From Sagittula sp. P11 (GTDB lineage: Bacteria > Pseudomonadota > Alphaproteobacteria > Rhodobacterales > Rhodobacteraceae), in assembly GCF_002814095.1 (NCBI RefSeq), contig NZ_CP021913.1:4036501-4100500 (forward strand): DNA of 64,000 nt. The letters run 5' to 3'. This document shows positions 27,738 through 37,147 of the stretch, piece by piece; position 1 is the first letter of the stretch; each line of letters begins with the position of its first letter. The notes under the pieces were generated by a model that had not been told where the DNA came from, made no database searches, and saw only the letters and a program-made list of their open reading frames with translations. The translations under genes were made by a program, and so were the position numbers.

Positions 27738-27932
27738 AGCCGCCGTGCGGGGCGGCCATTCCGAGAATGCATGGATGTCGGCAAGTCTTTGCCGCTTGGG
27801 CGTTTTTCGGCCTGCGGGGCGTGGTCGTGCAACACGCTTGATCCGATTCTCGGGGGCGGGTCATGTAACGTCATTCGGTGCCCGGGGAGAGGGCGCCGGG
27901 CGAGAAACCAAGCCGTATCTGGGAGGATACCG

Positions 27933-28937
27933 ATGAAAAAGCTTCTCATGACCGCCGCGGCGGCCGCCCTTGCCGTGACCGGCGCAACCTCGGCGCAGGC
28001 GTCCTGCGAAGAGGGCGAAATGGTCATCAAGTTCAGCCACGTGACCAACACCGACCGCCATCCGAAAGGCATCGCCGCCACCCTGCTGGCCGAGCGTGTC
28101 AACGAAGAGATGAACGGCACCGCCTGCATGGAGGTCTACCCGAACTCCACCCTCTACAACGACGACCAGGTGCTCGAGGCGATGCTGCAGGGCGACGTCC
28201 AGCTGGCCGCGCCGTCGCTGTCGAAGTTCGAGCAGTTCACCAAGGTGTTCCGCATCTACGACCTGCCGTTCATGTTCAAGAACATCGATGCGGTCGACGC
28301 CTTCCAGGCCTCCGAGACCGGCCAGGCGATGAAGGAATCCATGGTGCGCCGCGGCCTCCTGGGCCTCGAGTTCTGGCACAACGGCCTGACGCAGATCTCG
28401 GCCAACAAGCCGCTGATCTCGCCGGAAGACGCCAAGGGCCTGAAGTTCCGCGTGCAGCCCTCCGAAGTGCTGAAGGCGAACATGGAAGCGCTCGGCGCGT
28501 CGCCGCAGCCGATGGCCTTCTCGGAAGTCTACGGCGCGCTGCAGACCGGCGTCGTCGACGGGCAGGAGAACACCTGGTCCAACATCTACGGCCAGAAGTT
28601 CTTTGAGGTGCAGGACGGCACGACCGAGACCAACCACGGCGTGCTCGACTATCTGGTCGTGACCAACGTCGACTGGTGGGAAGGTCTGGACCCGGCGGTC
28701 CGCGAGCAGCTGGCCACCATCCTGAACGAAGTCACCACCGAGCGGAACGCCGCCGTGGGTGAAGTCGACGCAGAGGCCCGCCAGGCGGTTCTGGATGCCG
28801 GCGGCGAGATCCGCGAGCTGACCGAAGAGCAGCGCCAGGTCTGGGTCGACGCCATGAAGCCGGTCTGGGAACAGTTCACCGACGACGTGGGCCAGGAAAA
28901 CATCGACGCCGCACAGGCGATCAACAACTCGATGTAA
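27933..28937 (+). CDS. dctP: TRAP C4-dicarboxylate-binding protein DctP
   Basis: A 334-residue periplasmic solute-binding protein of the TRAP-T DctP family. The cleavable signal peptide is MKKLLMTAAAAALAVTGA...AQA. The mature domain carries the carboxylate-binding arginine region (GLKFRVQPSEV), and VVDGQENTWSNIY is the family signature. It captures dicarboxylates such as succinate, malate or fumarate and delivers them to DctQM. Strong GGGAGGAT upstream. A hairpin follows, which would let dctP be made in excess over the membrane subunits. Confidence 0.94.
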   Translation: MKKLLMTAAAAALAVTGATSAQASCEEGEMVIKFSHVTNTDRHPKGIAATLLAERVNEEMNGTACMEVYPNSTLYNDDQVLEAMLQGDVQLAAPSLSKFEQFTKVFRIYDLPFMFKNIDAVDAFQASETGQAMKESMVRRGLLGLEFWHNGLTQISANKPLISPEDAKGLKFRVQPSEVLKANMEALGASPQPMAFSEVYGALQTGVVDGQENTWSNIYGQKFFEVQDGTTETNHGVLDYLVVTNVDWWEGLDPAVREQLATILNEVTTERNAAVGEVDAEARQAVLDAGGEIRELTEEQRQVWVDAMKPVWEQFTDDVGQENIDAAQAINNSM

Positions 28938-28962
28938 GCGCCTGAACGACAGGCAAGACAAT

Positions 28963-28988
28963 CCGGCGGCGGCAGGGATCGCCGCCGG
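28963..28988 (+). promoter_or_regulatory. Intercistronic hairpin dctP-dctQ
   Basis: CCGGCGGC and GCCGCCGG flank a 10-base loop. There is no T-run, so it more likely stabilises the dctP message or attenuates readthrough than terminates fully. Confidence 0.6.
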
Positions 28989-29139
28989 AACCGCACCCGG
29001 GGAACGCGGCCGAAAAGGTGCCGATGTCCCCACCACGCCCACAGGGCGGCTTCTCCCGACATCTGCGGCCCGTTCGACCGGGTCCCGGACCACGCAATGA
29101 GCGGGAGCCGCGGCAGGGCCTGATTTCTCGGAGGGGGAC

Positions 29140-29826
29140 ATGTCCGATCATACCGTCTCGGACTCCATGCTCGGACGTTTCGTCAACGAGCTGGAGGAGA
29201 GCTTCATCGCCCTGATCCTGGGGCTGATGACCATCATCACCTTCACCAACGTCGTGCTGCGCTACGGCTTCAACACCGGCCTGATCTGGGGGCTGGAGAT
29301 GACCTCCATCCTGTTTTCGTGGCTGGTGCTCTTCGGGGTGAGCTATGCGGTGAAGACGACCGCGAACCTCGGGGTCGACGCGGTGACGAACATCATGTCG
29401 CCCGCCGTGCGCCGCGTCATGGCGCTGTTCGCCGGTGCGATCTGCATCGCCTATGCCTGCCTCCTGCTGAAGGGCGCGTGGGATTACTGGGCGAACTTCG
29501 CCAACCTGCCGCAGACCACCGGGCGCTGGTTCCCGACCGGGTTCGAGGAGATGACCCGCACGTCCTACCGGTCGTGGTACGAGATGGTCGACACCCCGAT
29601 CCCCGGCTGGCTGCGCTGGATCGAGCCGCTGATCAACGAGGGCGAAGCCTACGAGAAGATCCCGCGGTTCATTCCCTACGTGATCCTGCCGGTCGGCGCC
29701 GCGCTGCTGCTGTTCCGCTTTGTCCAGGCGACCGTGCGGATCTGGAAGGGCACCTCCGACAGCCTGATCGTCAGCCATGAAGCCGAAGACGCGGTCGAAG
29801 ACGTCGCGCACATGAACAAGGACTGA
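29140..29826 (+). CDS. dctQ: TRAP transporter small membrane subunit DctQ
   Basis: A 228-residue protein with the four-helix DctQ arrangement (helices near residues 20-40, 50-70, 90-110 and 180-200). An extended loop sits between helices 3 and 4 (about 115-175), longer than in minimal DctQ proteins but usual in marine DctQ. It partners DctM. The GGAGGGGG site precedes the ATG. dctM follows after 4 bases. Confidence 0.9.
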   Translation: MSDHTVSDSMLGRFVNELEESFIALILGLMTIITFTNVVLRYGFNTGLIWGLEMTSILFSWLVLFGVSYAVKTTANLGVDAVTNIMSPAVRRVMALFAGAICIAYACLLLKGAWDYWANFANLPQTTGRWFPTGFEEMTRTSYRSWYEMVDTPIPGWLRWIEPLINEGEAYEKIPRFIPYVILPVGAALLLFRFVQATVRIWKGTSDSLIVSHEAEDAVEDVAHMNKD

Positions 29827-29830
29827 TCCC

Positions 29831-31282
29831 ATGGACGTCGTACTTCTGTTTCTCATGGTGATCGGCCTGATGCTGGTCGGCGTGCCGATCGCGGTGTCGC
29901 TGGGCTTTTCGTCGATCGTCTTCCTGCTGGTGCTGTCGGAGACCTCGCTGTCCTCGGTCGCGCAGAGCTTCTACCAGGCGATGGCCGGGCACTACACGCT
30001 GCTGGCCATCCCGTTCTTCATCCTCGCGTCGTCCTTCATGTCGACCGGCGGGGTGGCGGCGCGGATCATCCGCTTCTCCATCGCCATCGTCGGCCACCTG
30101 CCGGGCGGGCTGGCCATCGCGGGCGTCTTTGCCTGCATGATGTTCGCGGCGCTCTCCGGGTCGTCGCCGGCGACGGTGGTTGCCATCGGCTCCATCGTGA
30201 TCGCGGGCATGCGGCAGGTCGGCTATTCCAAGGACTTCGCGGCGGGCGTCATCGCCAACGCGGGCACGCTGGGCATCCTGATCCCGCCGTCCATCGTGAT
30301 GGTGGTCTATGCCTCCGCCACCGACGTGTCGGTGGGCCGGATGTTCCTCGCGGGTATCATCCCGGGCCTGATCGCGGGCGGCATGTTGATGGTCACGATC
30401 TTCGGCATCGCCGTGGTGCGCAAGCTGCCCAAGGGCGAGTGGCGCGGCTGGGGCGAGGTCTTCGAGGCGGGCGCCGATGCGATCTGGGGTCTTGGCCTGA
30501 TCATCATCATCCTCGGCGGCATCTACGGCGGTGTCTTCACCCCGACCGAGGCTGCGGCGGTGGCGGCGGTCTACTCCTTCCTGATCGCCAACTTCGTCTA
30601 CCGCGACATGGGACCGCTGCGCATGGCGGACGGTCACCACAAGGCGCTGTGGGAAAAGCCCATCGCGCTGGTGACCGCCTTCTTCCACCGCGACACGAAG
30701 CACACTCTGCTGGATGCGGGCAAGCTGACCATCACGCTGATGTTCATCATCGCCAACGCGCTGATCCTGAAGCACGTGCTGACCGACGAGCAGATCCCGC
30801 AGCAGATCGCCGCGGCCATGCTGGATGCCGGGTTCGGGCCGATCATGTTCCTGGTGATCGTGAACGTCATCCTGCTGATCGGCGGCCAGTTCATGGAGCC
30901 TTCGGGCCTTCTGGTGATCGTCGCGCCGCTGGTGTTCCCCATCGCGCTGCAGCTGGGGATCGACCCGATCCACCTCGGCATCATCATGGTGGTGAACATG
31001 GAGATCGGGATGATCACGCCGCCGGTGGGTCTGAACCTCTTCGTGACCTCCGGCGTGGCGGGCATGCCGATGATGCGCGTGGTCCGGGCGGCGCTGCCCT
31101 TCCTCGCCGTGCTCTTCGTGTTCCTGATCATGGTGACCTACATCCCGTCGATCTCGACCTGGGTGCCGGATCGGGTGATGGGGCCGCAGGTCCGCTGCGA
31201 GGGGGCATCGCTGCCGTCCGAGCCGCTGGAACGGGCCTTCTGCGAGGCGCGGGGCTTCGGCGCCCCGGCGGCCACGGAGTGA
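29831..31282 (+). CDS. dctM: TRAP transporter large membrane subunit DctM
   Basis: A 483-residue Na+-driven transport subunit with about 12 helices. Typical DctM sequences include MMFAALSGSSPATVVAIGS, LGILIPPSIVMVVYA and ITPPVGLNLFV. It is longer than the ~425-residue classical DctM because of an internal hydrophilic insert (about residues 260-290) and a ~35-residue C-terminal tail containing two cysteines. It forms the transporter with DctP and DctQ. Confidence 0.93.
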   Translation: MDVVLLFLMVIGLMLVGVPIAVSLGFSSIVFLLVLSETSLSSVAQSFYQAMAGHYTLLAIPFFILASSFMSTGGVAARIIRFSIAIVGHLPGGLAIAGVFACMMFAALSGSSPATVVAIGSIVIAGMRQVGYSKDFAAGVIANAGTLGILIPPSIVMVVYASATDVSVGRMFLAGIIPGLIAGGMLMVTIFGIAVVRKLPKGEWRGWGEVFEAGADAIWGLGLIIIILGGIYGGVFTPTEAAAVAAVYSFLIANFVYRDMGPLRMADGHHKALWEKPIALVTAFFHRDTKHTLLDAGKLTITLMFIIANALILKHVLTDEQIPQQIAAAMLDAGFGPIMFLVIVNVILLIGGQFMEPSGLLVIVAPLVFPIALQLGIDPIHLGIIMVVNMEIGMITPPVGLNLFVTSGVAGMPMMRVVRAALPFLAVLFVFLIMVTYIPSISTWVPDRVMGPQVRCEGASLPSEPLERAFCEARGFGAPAATE

Positions 31283-31326
31283 CGGCGCGGGGCGTATGGC
31301 CGCCCCGTCCGACAGCTGGAGAAGGG

Positions 31327-31352
31327 AAGGGGGCGCGGTGCGCCCCCTTTTT
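31327..31352 (+). terminator. Terminator of dctPQM
   Basis: AAGGGGGCGC pairs with GCGCCCCCTT around GGT and continues into five T residues. Confidence 0.9.
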
Positions 31353-31414
31353 CGTATCGCGGTTTGGCCGGTCCGGTCAGCCCGGACAGCAGGCGACGGA
31401 CCCGTCCGCGTCGG

Positions 31415-31678
31415 TCAGCGGCAGACGGTGACCAGCTGGCCGTTGCGGTAGGTCTGGTAGGGGTCGTGGCAGACGCGGGTGGTGTAGGTGCGCTGCTGGT
31501 GGTTCTTGCGGGCGCCCTGGATGGCGAGCGTGCCGATCACGCCGAGAACGACTCCGCCGACGACGTTGCGCTCGTTCTGGTTCAGCGCGGCGGCCGGGGT
31601 CGCGGCAGAGAGGGAAAGCGCCATGGCAGCGGCGGCGATGACGGAGGTGAGGACCTTGGCAGACTTCTGGGCAGACAT
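31415..31678 (-). CDS. Small secreted protein, unknown
   Basis: An 87-residue protein with a signal peptide (KVLTSVIAAAAMALSLSAATPAAA) followed by a glycine-rich hydrophobic stretch (NVVGGVVLGVIGTLAIQGAR) and a tail with two cysteines (RVCHDPYQTYRNGQLVTVCR). It resembles small periplasmic or outer-membrane-associated proteins of roseobacters; function unknown. AAAGGA precedes ATG 31678. Confidence 0.75.
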   Translation of the reverse strand: MSAQKSAKVLTSVIAAAAMALSLSAATPAAALNQNERNVVGGVVLGVIGTLAIQGARKNHQQRTYTTRVCHDPYQTYRNGQLVTVCR

Positions 31679-32041
31679 TTCAAATATCCTTTCTGGAATG
31701 GGCGTGGTGATGCCCTGAACGACCCCCGAGCAGCCGGGGGAATCGCCTGTGCGGAACAATCACCGCAATCGCCGTCGCAAATCGATATCAACGGTGTGTT
31801 AACAGATAACATCGCGGGCGCCTGCCGCGTATTCCGGAATACCCAACCCCTGGCGGGCCGTGTTCAGGGGGTGTTCCGAAGGGCGCGCGCCTGTCCGGCG
31901 CTGGCGCGTACGGAATCGCAGGGTGGCGTAAACCTCACCCTCCATCGTGTTTTCCTCTGCTGCAGAGGGCGCGCTGTGTCCCGCGCGCAGGGCAGGCCGG
32001 GAGGGTATCCCGGCCCGCGATGACCGAAGCGGTGGTCCGGC
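31679..32041. other. Gene-free stretch upstream of the small secreted protein
   Basis: No coding region recognised. It has an A+T-rich patch near 31790-31815 (the likely promoter side of the minus-strand small gene) and a hairpin GGCCGGGA/TCCCGGCC at 31995-32015 that probably belongs to the 3' end of tpiA. Confidence 0.5.
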
Positions 32042-32788
32042 TCAGTCGGCGCTGGCGTTCAGCGCCTCGATGATCGGCACGAAGTCGGAGGCCTTAAGGG
32101 AGGCCCCGCCTACCAGCGCGCCATCGACGTTGGAGGTGGCAAAGATCTCCTTCGCGTTCGCGGCCTTCACCGACCCGCCATAAAGGATGCGGACAGAGCG
32201 GCCCACACCCTCGCCGAAGCGGCGCTCCAGCCGGGCGCGGATGAAGTCGTGCACCTCGCCGATCTGGTCGGTGGTGGGCACCTTGCCGGTGCCGATGGCC
32301 CAGACGGGCTCGTAGGCGACGACGAGGTTGTGGCCGGTGGCCGCATCGGGGATCGAGCCCGCAAGCTGGCCGCCGATGATGTCGAGCGTGTTGGAGGATT
32401 CGCGCTGGTCGAGCGTTTCGCCGACGCAGACCACGGCGGTCAGTCCGGCGGCCCAGGCCGCATCGCATTTGTCGCGCACGGCATCGTTGTGCTCGTCATG
32501 GTCGGAGCGCCGCTCGGAGTGACCCAGGATGACATAGGTCGCGCCCGCGTCCTTCAGCATGTCCGCGGCGATGTCGCCGGTATGGGCGCCGGAGGGTTTG
32601 GCGTGACAGTCCTGTCCGCCAATGGCCACGCCGTCCGCACGGGCGCTGGCGGCCGAGATCAGCGTCGCGGGCGGGCAGATCAGCACCTCGGCCGCGCCCT
32701 TCGCGGCCTCTGCCATGGCGTCGAGTTCGTCAAGGCTGGCGGTGGTGCCGTTCATCTTCCAGTTGCCGGCGGCCAGTTTCGTGCGCAT
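32042..32788 (-). CDS. tpiA: Triose-phosphate isomerase
   Basis: A 248-residue TIM-barrel enzyme interconverting dihydroxyacetone phosphate and glyceraldehyde 3-phosphate. The catalytic residues are all visible: Lys11 (AGNWKMNG), His90 (VILGHSERR), Glu160 ([11 protein letters not shown]) and the phosphate-binding GG at YGGSVK. Normal length, monocistronic. Confidence 0.96.
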   Translation of the reverse strand: MRTKLAAGNWKMNGTTASLDELDAMAEAAKGAAEVLICPPATLISAASARADGVAIGGQDCHAKPSGAHTGDIAADMLKDAGATYVILGHSERRSDHDEHNDAVRDKCDAAWAAGLTAVVCVGETLDQRESSNTLDIIGGQLAGSIPDAATGHNLVVAYEPVWAIGTGKVPTTDQIGEVHDFIRARLERRFGEGVGRSVRILYGGSVKAANAKEIFATSNVDGALVGGASLKASDFVPIIEALNASAD

Positions 32789-32904
32789 GGTCTCTTCCTT
32801 TCGCTGCTTGCGCGCAGTTTCGCGAGTGGGGCCGGGAGGTCAAGGGTGGTTGCGCGCCACAGGCCCGCGTGGCAACAGTCGGAACGACCCTGACGGAGGC
32901 ACGG

Positions 32905-33798
32905 ATGATCCCTGTTCTCGATGCCCGCAAGATCGCCGCGCGCGATCCCGAAACGCTCTCCGCCCTGCGCCGCGGCGCGGAGGAAATCGGCTTCCTCAAG
33001 GTCGCGCATACGGCGATCACGCCCGCCCGGATGCGCTTCGTGCTGGCCGCATACCGCGCCTTCTTCGACCTGCCGGAGGCGGAGAAGCGCAAGGTGGACA
33101 TGGCGGTGACGGGGGCGAACCGCGGCTGGGGCGCGCCGCGGTCGGAACAGGTCGATCCCGCCGCCAACCCGGATTACAAGCAGGTCTTCGACGTGGGCTT
33201 CGCCGCTCCGGAAACGGGCCTGCCGGTCTATGCCGAGAACCTCTGGCCGGACAGCCCCGAAGGCTTCCGCGAGGTGATCGGCGCCTATTACCGCGACGCC
33301 ATGGCGGTGGCGCTGGACCTGCTGCGCGGCATCGCCGAGGCGATCGGCGCGGATCGCCACTACTTCGACACCAGGTTCGACCGCCCGATGGCGCTCTTGC
33401 GGGGCAACTACTATCCGCCGCGTCCGGACTGGGCGGGCGAGAAGGACTTCGGCATCGCGGACCACACCGATTACGGCTGCCTGACGCTGCTGGGAACGGA
33501 CGGTGTCCCGGGGCTGGAGGTTCTGGGCCGCGATGACGCCTGGCACCCCGTGCAGGCGAACCCGGGCACCTTCGTCATCAACTTCGGCGAAATGCTGGGG
33601 ATGTGGACCGAGGGACGGGTGAAGGCGACGCTGCACCGGGTGAAGGGGTCGGCCGAGGAACGGATCTCCGTGCCGCTGTTCTTCAACCCGAACCACGACA
33701 CGAACGTGGCGCCCATGGGCTCGGACCGGACCATCCTCGCAGGCGACCACCTCTCGCGGCGGTTCACCGAAACCTACCTGCACCTGCAAAAGACCTGA
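32905..33798 (+). CDS. 2-oxoglutarate/Fe(II) oxygenase, isopenicillin N synthase-like
   Basis: A 297-residue non-heme iron oxygenase of the isopenicillin N synthase superfamily. The iron ligands are His187, Asp189 (DHTDYG) and His244 (TLHRV), and the 2-oxoglutarate carboxylate-binding R-x-S is RIS (253-255). GGAGGC precedes ATG 32905. Many bacterial members act on unknown small molecules, and the substrate here cannot be named. No biosynthetic cluster surrounds it. Confidence 0.85.
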   Translation: MIPVLDARKIAARDPETLSALRRGAEEIGFLKVAHTAITPARMRFVLAAYRAFFDLPEAEKRKVDMAVTGANRGWGAPRSEQVDPAANPDYKQVFDVGFAAPETGLPVYAENLWPDSPEGFREVIGAYYRDAMAVALDLLRGIAEAIGADRHYFDTRFDRPMALLRGNYYPPRPDWAGEKDFGIADHTDYGCLTLLGTDGVPGLEVLGRDDAWHPVQANPGTFVINFGEMLGMWTEGRVKATLHRVKGSAEERISVPLFFNPNHDTNVAPMGSDRTILAGDHLSRRFTETYLHLQKT

Positions 33799-33842
33799 AC
33801 CGCCCCGCTCAGGCGCGCGCGCCCAGAAAAAAGCCGCCCCCC

Positions 33843-33870
33843 CTTCATCTTGGTCCAAATACCTCGGGGG
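33843..33870 (-). repeat. Dispersed intergenic repeat, copy D
   Basis: On the minus strand CCCCGAGGTATTTGGACCAA followed by GATGAAG. It lies between two convergent genes. Next to it is a G/C hairpin (GGGGGCAGCGCCCCC). Confidence 0.65.
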
Positions 33871-33995
33871 TACGGGGGCAGCGCCCCCGCCGGGCGAAGG
33901 CCCGCTCCTGGCCTGCGTCACAGGCGACAGAACCGAACCCGGTCGCGGGCAACGCCCGCGCGGGTCGGCCCGGCGCAGCCGGGGCGAACGTCGGG

Positions 33996-34319
33996 TCAGA
34001 GGTGTTGCAGGGCCTCGCGGGCCAAGGCGACCGCCTCCTCGGGGTCGTCGAGGGCCGCGCCGGGGAGGGTCCAGTAGGGCATGGCCGCGCCCTTGCCGTT
34101 CTTGCGGGTGTAACGCCAGCGCTCGCAGCCCATCTCTTCGAGCCGGTCGACGAAGGGCCCGGCGCCTTTGATCATGAGGGTGCCGTCGGACATCATCAGG
34201 GCAAAGATCGTGCCGTTCGAATAGATGCCCATGCCGCCGAACATGCGGCGGGTGGTGACGTCTCCGAGGCCGGAGAAGAGGTCGCGGGCGTAGGCGCGAT
34301 CCTCCTCCGAGAGGGCCAT
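33996..34319 (-). CDS. TfoX N-terminal domain protein
   Basis: A 107-residue protein of the TfoX/Sxy N-terminal family (FSGLGDVTTRRMFGGMGIYSNG; the R-R-M-F-G-G-x-G core is diagnostic). The C-terminal half of the TfoX competence regulator is absent, as usual for stand-alone alphaproteobacterial members, so a competence role should not be assumed. The ATG shares one base with the stop of the erpA-like gene (TGATG). Confidence 0.85.
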   Translation of the reverse strand: MALSEEDRAYARDLFSGLGDVTTRRMFGGMGIYSNGTIFALMMSDGTLMIKGAGPFVDRLEEMGCERWRYTRKNGKGAAMPYWTLPGAALDDPEEAVALAREALQHL

Positions 34320-34702
34320 CAGCCCTGCGGTCCGCGGTCTGCGGCCATCTCCTCGACGTCCTTGAACTTGATCGACTCGCCGCAGCCGCAGGCGTCGACA
34401 ACATTGGGATTGCGGAACTTGAAGCCGCTTTCCAGAAGCGAGGTCTCGTAGTCGATCTCGGTGCCGAAGAGGAACATCTGCGCCATGGGTGCGATCAGCA
34501 CGCGGGCGCCGTCCTGTTCCACGATCTCGTCGGCGCCTTCCGCGGCGTCGACGTAGTCCATGGTGTATTCCATGCCCGCGCAGCCGCCCTTCTTGACGCC
34601 GATCTTCAGGCCGAAGCGGTTGTCGCGCTCCATCAGCCTGCGGATCTGGCTGACCGCCTTGGGCGTGATGGTCACGGGGGATTTGCCGGGTATGCCGAAC
34701 AT
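34319..34702 (-). CDS. erpA: HesB/IscA-family iron-sulfur insertion protein
   Basis: A 127-residue A-type carrier that delivers Fe-S clusters to apo-proteins. The three ligand cysteines occur as GGCAGMEY and, near the end, CGCG. ATG 34702 has AAAGGA upstream and begins MFGIPGKSPVTITPKAV; the longer frame is not conserved-looking. The name erpA reflects best family resemblance; an IscA name would be equally defensible. Coupled to the TfoX-like gene. Confidence 0.85.
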   Translation of the reverse strand: MFGIPGKSPVTITPKAVSQIRRLMERDNRFGLKIGVKKGGCAGMEYTMDYVDAAEGADEIVEQDGARVLIAPMAQMFLFGTEIDYETSLLESGFKFRNPNVVDACGCGESIKFKDVEEMAADRGPQG

Positions 34703-34850
34703 CGGGGTTCCTTTGCAGGGGTCCTTTTCGCGTAGGGCCAACCTAATGTGTCGGCGCCCAAATCTCAAGGTCGTGCGCGCCGGGCCCCTGTGCGCACGCG
34801 CTCAGACCGGACGATGCGCCACCCTTTCAGGCCACAACGCTCCGCATGGC

Positions 34851-36524
34851 TCAGGCCGCGTCGGCGGAGGGGACTTCGGGGAAGACGGTGGTGCCCTCTT
34901 CCTCGATCCGCGCGAGGCGGGCGACAAGGCGTTCGCGGGCGGTGCAGGCCACGTCCCAGGAGGTGTTCGGATCGCGGCAGGGCACCATGAACCACACGTC
35001 GATGCCGAAAGCGTCCTGCCCGGTGACGCTGACGGAGGCCTTGTCGCGGTCGTCGAGCTCTTCGGGGTCGAGCTCGTCCAGCACTTCGCCCAGGCATGTG
35101 CGCAGGCGGTCGATGTCGACGGAGGGTGCGAGCTTGAACTTCAGGACGCGCAGCATCTCCGGTTCCTTCAGCGTCCAGTTCTCGAAGGTGGTGGAGGTGA
35201 ACTCGTTGACCGGCACCACCAGCCGCGTGCCGTCCCAGCTGTGCAGCTGCACATAGGTGAAGTTTATCCGTTCGACGTGGCAGAGCGCGCCCTTGTAGAC
35301 CACGCGGTCGCCGATCCGGGCGGACTGGTTCAGGGCGATCTGCAGCGAAGACAGGATGTTGGCGAGGATCGTGCGGGCGGCAAAGCCCAGGATCAGCGTC
35401 AGCACCCCGGCGGAGGCCAGCAGCGAAAAGCCGTAGGTGCGGAACAGGTTGGCCGAGGACAGCACGATGCCGAAGCCGAAGAGGAACACGACGATGACCA
35501 GCAGGCGGCGCACGGCGGCGATGCGCGTGGCGCGGGTTCGGGTCTCGTCGAACTGCTGGCGGGTGAGGTCCATCTGCTCGAAGCCGGTGATCTCGTCGAG
35601 GATGACCTCGATCACGTTGACGATCAGCATGAGCGCGGCTGTGACGAAACCGGCGGCGACGAGTGGCGAGAGCACGCTGTTCAGCCGTCCCGAAAAGACG
35701 AAGATGGTCTGCATGCCCACCGACAGCACAAGCGCCACGGTGGCGATCAGCAGCGGGATGCGGGCGGAGCGGAAGATGGCGGAGGTCACGCGGTGGCTGG
35801 CCAGCCGTCCGATGCGGCGCAATGCCCGCGACATGGCCCAGCCCGACAACCCGGCGAGGAAGATGAGCAGCGGCACACCCAGAACCTCCCACCACATCAG
35901 GCGCCAGAAGGCCGGTTCGCGCAGCGCGTCGGGCAGCCATTTCTCGAACCCCGTGGGCCCGTAGGCGGCATAGAGCGGGGCGATGTTACGCACGGTGCGG
36001 GCGGAGATCACCCAGACCGGGTCCGCGCCCTCGGGCTTCACCCGCTCCAGCCGGATGGCGGAGGGCACGCCGTCAAGGTCGATTTCCCACAGCAGGAGCG
36101 AGCGGCGCGGCATCCCGGCGGTGGCGGCGTTCGACGTCTCGAGCGCGTCGAGCCCGTCGGGGCGGTCGATGATCTGGCTCCAGTCGACGATCACGCGGCG
36201 GGCGATCACCGTGCCGAGGTCGCGCGCCAGCCGGTCGCCCGCCGAGCGCTGCACCTCCGGTTCGAGGTCGTTGAGGTTGAGGAGGTGGCCAAGCTGGCCG
36301 GGCGCGTCGGCGGGGGTGTCGCTGCGTTGCCCGGCGCGCATCAGCAGCTCCATCGTCGCGCGAGGGGTGGAGCGGTCGATCCAGTCCGGCGCGGGTCCGA
36401 GCCCGTCGTTCAGGGACTCGACCTCGAACCATGGCGATGGCGATTGGGCATGCGCGAGGCCCCCGTGCAGGAGAAGCCAGAGCGCGGCGAGGGCCATGAG
36501 GCCGAGGTCGAAATACAGTCGCAT
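34851..36524 (-). CDS. Mechanosensitive channel, MscS family
   Basis: A 557-residue MscS-type channel protecting cells from hypo-osmotic shock. It has a signal peptide (MRLYFDLGLMALAALWLLLHGGLAHAQ), a ~170-residue periplasmic domain and about five membrane helices. The pore helix and gating region are LGFAARTILANILSSLQIALNQSARIGD, leading into the cytoplasmic beta and alpha/beta vestibule. ATG 36524 is chosen because the longer frame would start inside a hairpin (36534-36569) that belongs to the upstream gene's 3' end. No strong SD is seen. Confidence 0.88.
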   Translation of the reverse strand: MRLYFDLGLMALAALWLLLHGGLAHAQSPSPWFEVESLNDGLGPAPDWIDRSTPRATMELLMRAGQRSDTPADAPGQLGHLLNLNDLEPEVQRSAGDRLARDLGTVIARRVIVDWSQIIDRPDGLDALETSNAATAGMPRRSLLLWEIDLDGVPSAIRLERVKPEGADPVWVISARTVRNIAPLYAAYGPTGFEKWLPDALREPAFWRLMWWEVLGVPLLIFLAGLSGWAMSRALRRIGRLASHRVTSAIFRSARIPLLIATVALVLSVGMQTIFVFSGRLNSVLSPLVAAGFVTAALMLIVNVIEVILDEITGFEQMDLTRQQFDETRTRATRIAAVRRLLVIVVFLFGFGIVLSSANLFRTYGFSLLASAGVLTLILGFAARTILANILSSLQIALNQSARIGDRVVYKGALCHVERINFTYVQLHSWDGTRLVVPVNEFTSTTFENWTLKEPEMLRVLKFKLAPSVDIDRLRTCLGEVLDELDPEELDDRDKASVSVTGQDAFGIDVWFMVPCRDPNTSWDVACTARERLVARLARIEEEGTTVFPEVPSADAA

Positions 36525-36533
36525 CGGCAAGAC

Positions 36534-36569
36534 AACGCCGCCCGGGCGAAAGGCGTTCCGGGCGGCGTT
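36534..36569 (-). terminator. Hairpin between sufT-like and mscS genes
   Basis: A perfect 12-bp stem (AACGCCGCCCGG with its complement) around a 12-base loop. No long T-run on the minus strand; a partial terminator is likely. Confidence 0.55.
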
Positions 36570-36609
36570 CGGCAATAGCGACGGGGCAGGGCGCAGAGCG
36601 CCCGGCGAT

Positions 36610-36972
36610 TTACATGAAGCCCAGTTCCAGCCGCGCTTCGTCCGACATCATGTCCATGCCCCAGGGCGGCTCCCACGTCAGGTCGACGTCGACGTGTTTC
36701 ACGCCGGGCAGGGGTTCGACCGCCTCGGCCACCCAGCCGGGCATCTCGCCCGCCACGGGGCAACCCGGCGCGGTGAGGGTCATGATGATCTTGACCTCGT
36801 TCTCCGGATTGATGTCGACCGTGTAGACAAGGCCCAGATCGTAGATGTTCACCGGGATTTCCGGGTCATAGACCGTGCGGCAGGCCTCCACCACGGTGTC
36901 GTAGAGCGGGTGGTCGGTGCTGGAGGGGGCGACCAGCGGCGCGCCTTCAAGCGGGGGGTTCTGCTCGCTCAT
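36610..36972 (-). CDS. SufT/MIP18-like Fe-S assembly protein
   Basis: A 120-residue DUF59 (MIP18) protein used in iron-sulfur cluster assembly. The signature YDPEIPVNIYDLGLVY is at about residues 35-50, and the conserved cysteine lies in LTAPGCPVAGEMP. The C-terminal W-x-P-P-W (TWEPPWGMDMMS) is also typical. In related genomes it accompanies suf genes; here the other Fe-S gene nearby is the erpA-like gene. Confidence 0.9.
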   Translation of the reverse strand: MSEQNPPLEGAPLVAPSSTDHPLYDTVVEACRTVYDPEIPVNIYDLGLVYTVDINPENEVKIIMTLTAPGCPVAGEMPGWVAEAVEPLPGVKHVDVDLTWEPPWGMDMMSDEARLELGFM

Positions 36973-37147
36973 GGGGATCCTCTTTCAAACCTGACCGAAC
37001 ATATAGGGATTAAGGCGGTCAGGGTAAAGGGTCGCACCGCGGCACTTGGCAATGCGGAACCCATTCGTAAACGCCATGTCAACTTTTGCCATGTTAACGA
37101 TTCATGAGGAACGCGTGCCCCGTTTCGGCATGCGGCAAGGAGTTGGA

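Larger units (their letters stand above)
27547..27932. other. dctP upstream control region
   Basis: A gene-free region of 386 bases. It contains intergenic repeat copy C just after dctD, the two dctP upstream palindromes, and sequence to the dctP ribosome-binding site (GGGAGGAT). I found no good -24/-12 sigma-54 promoter (the best candidate around 27816-27831 lacks the TGGCAC element). Confidence 0.6.

Noticed and set aside
27816-27831. A possible -24/-12 sigma-54 promoter before dctP.
   Set aside because: GG and GC have the right spacing, but the flanks (GGGGCG and GTGC) miss the TGGCAC and TTGC consensus, and DctD lacks the sigma-54 contact motif.
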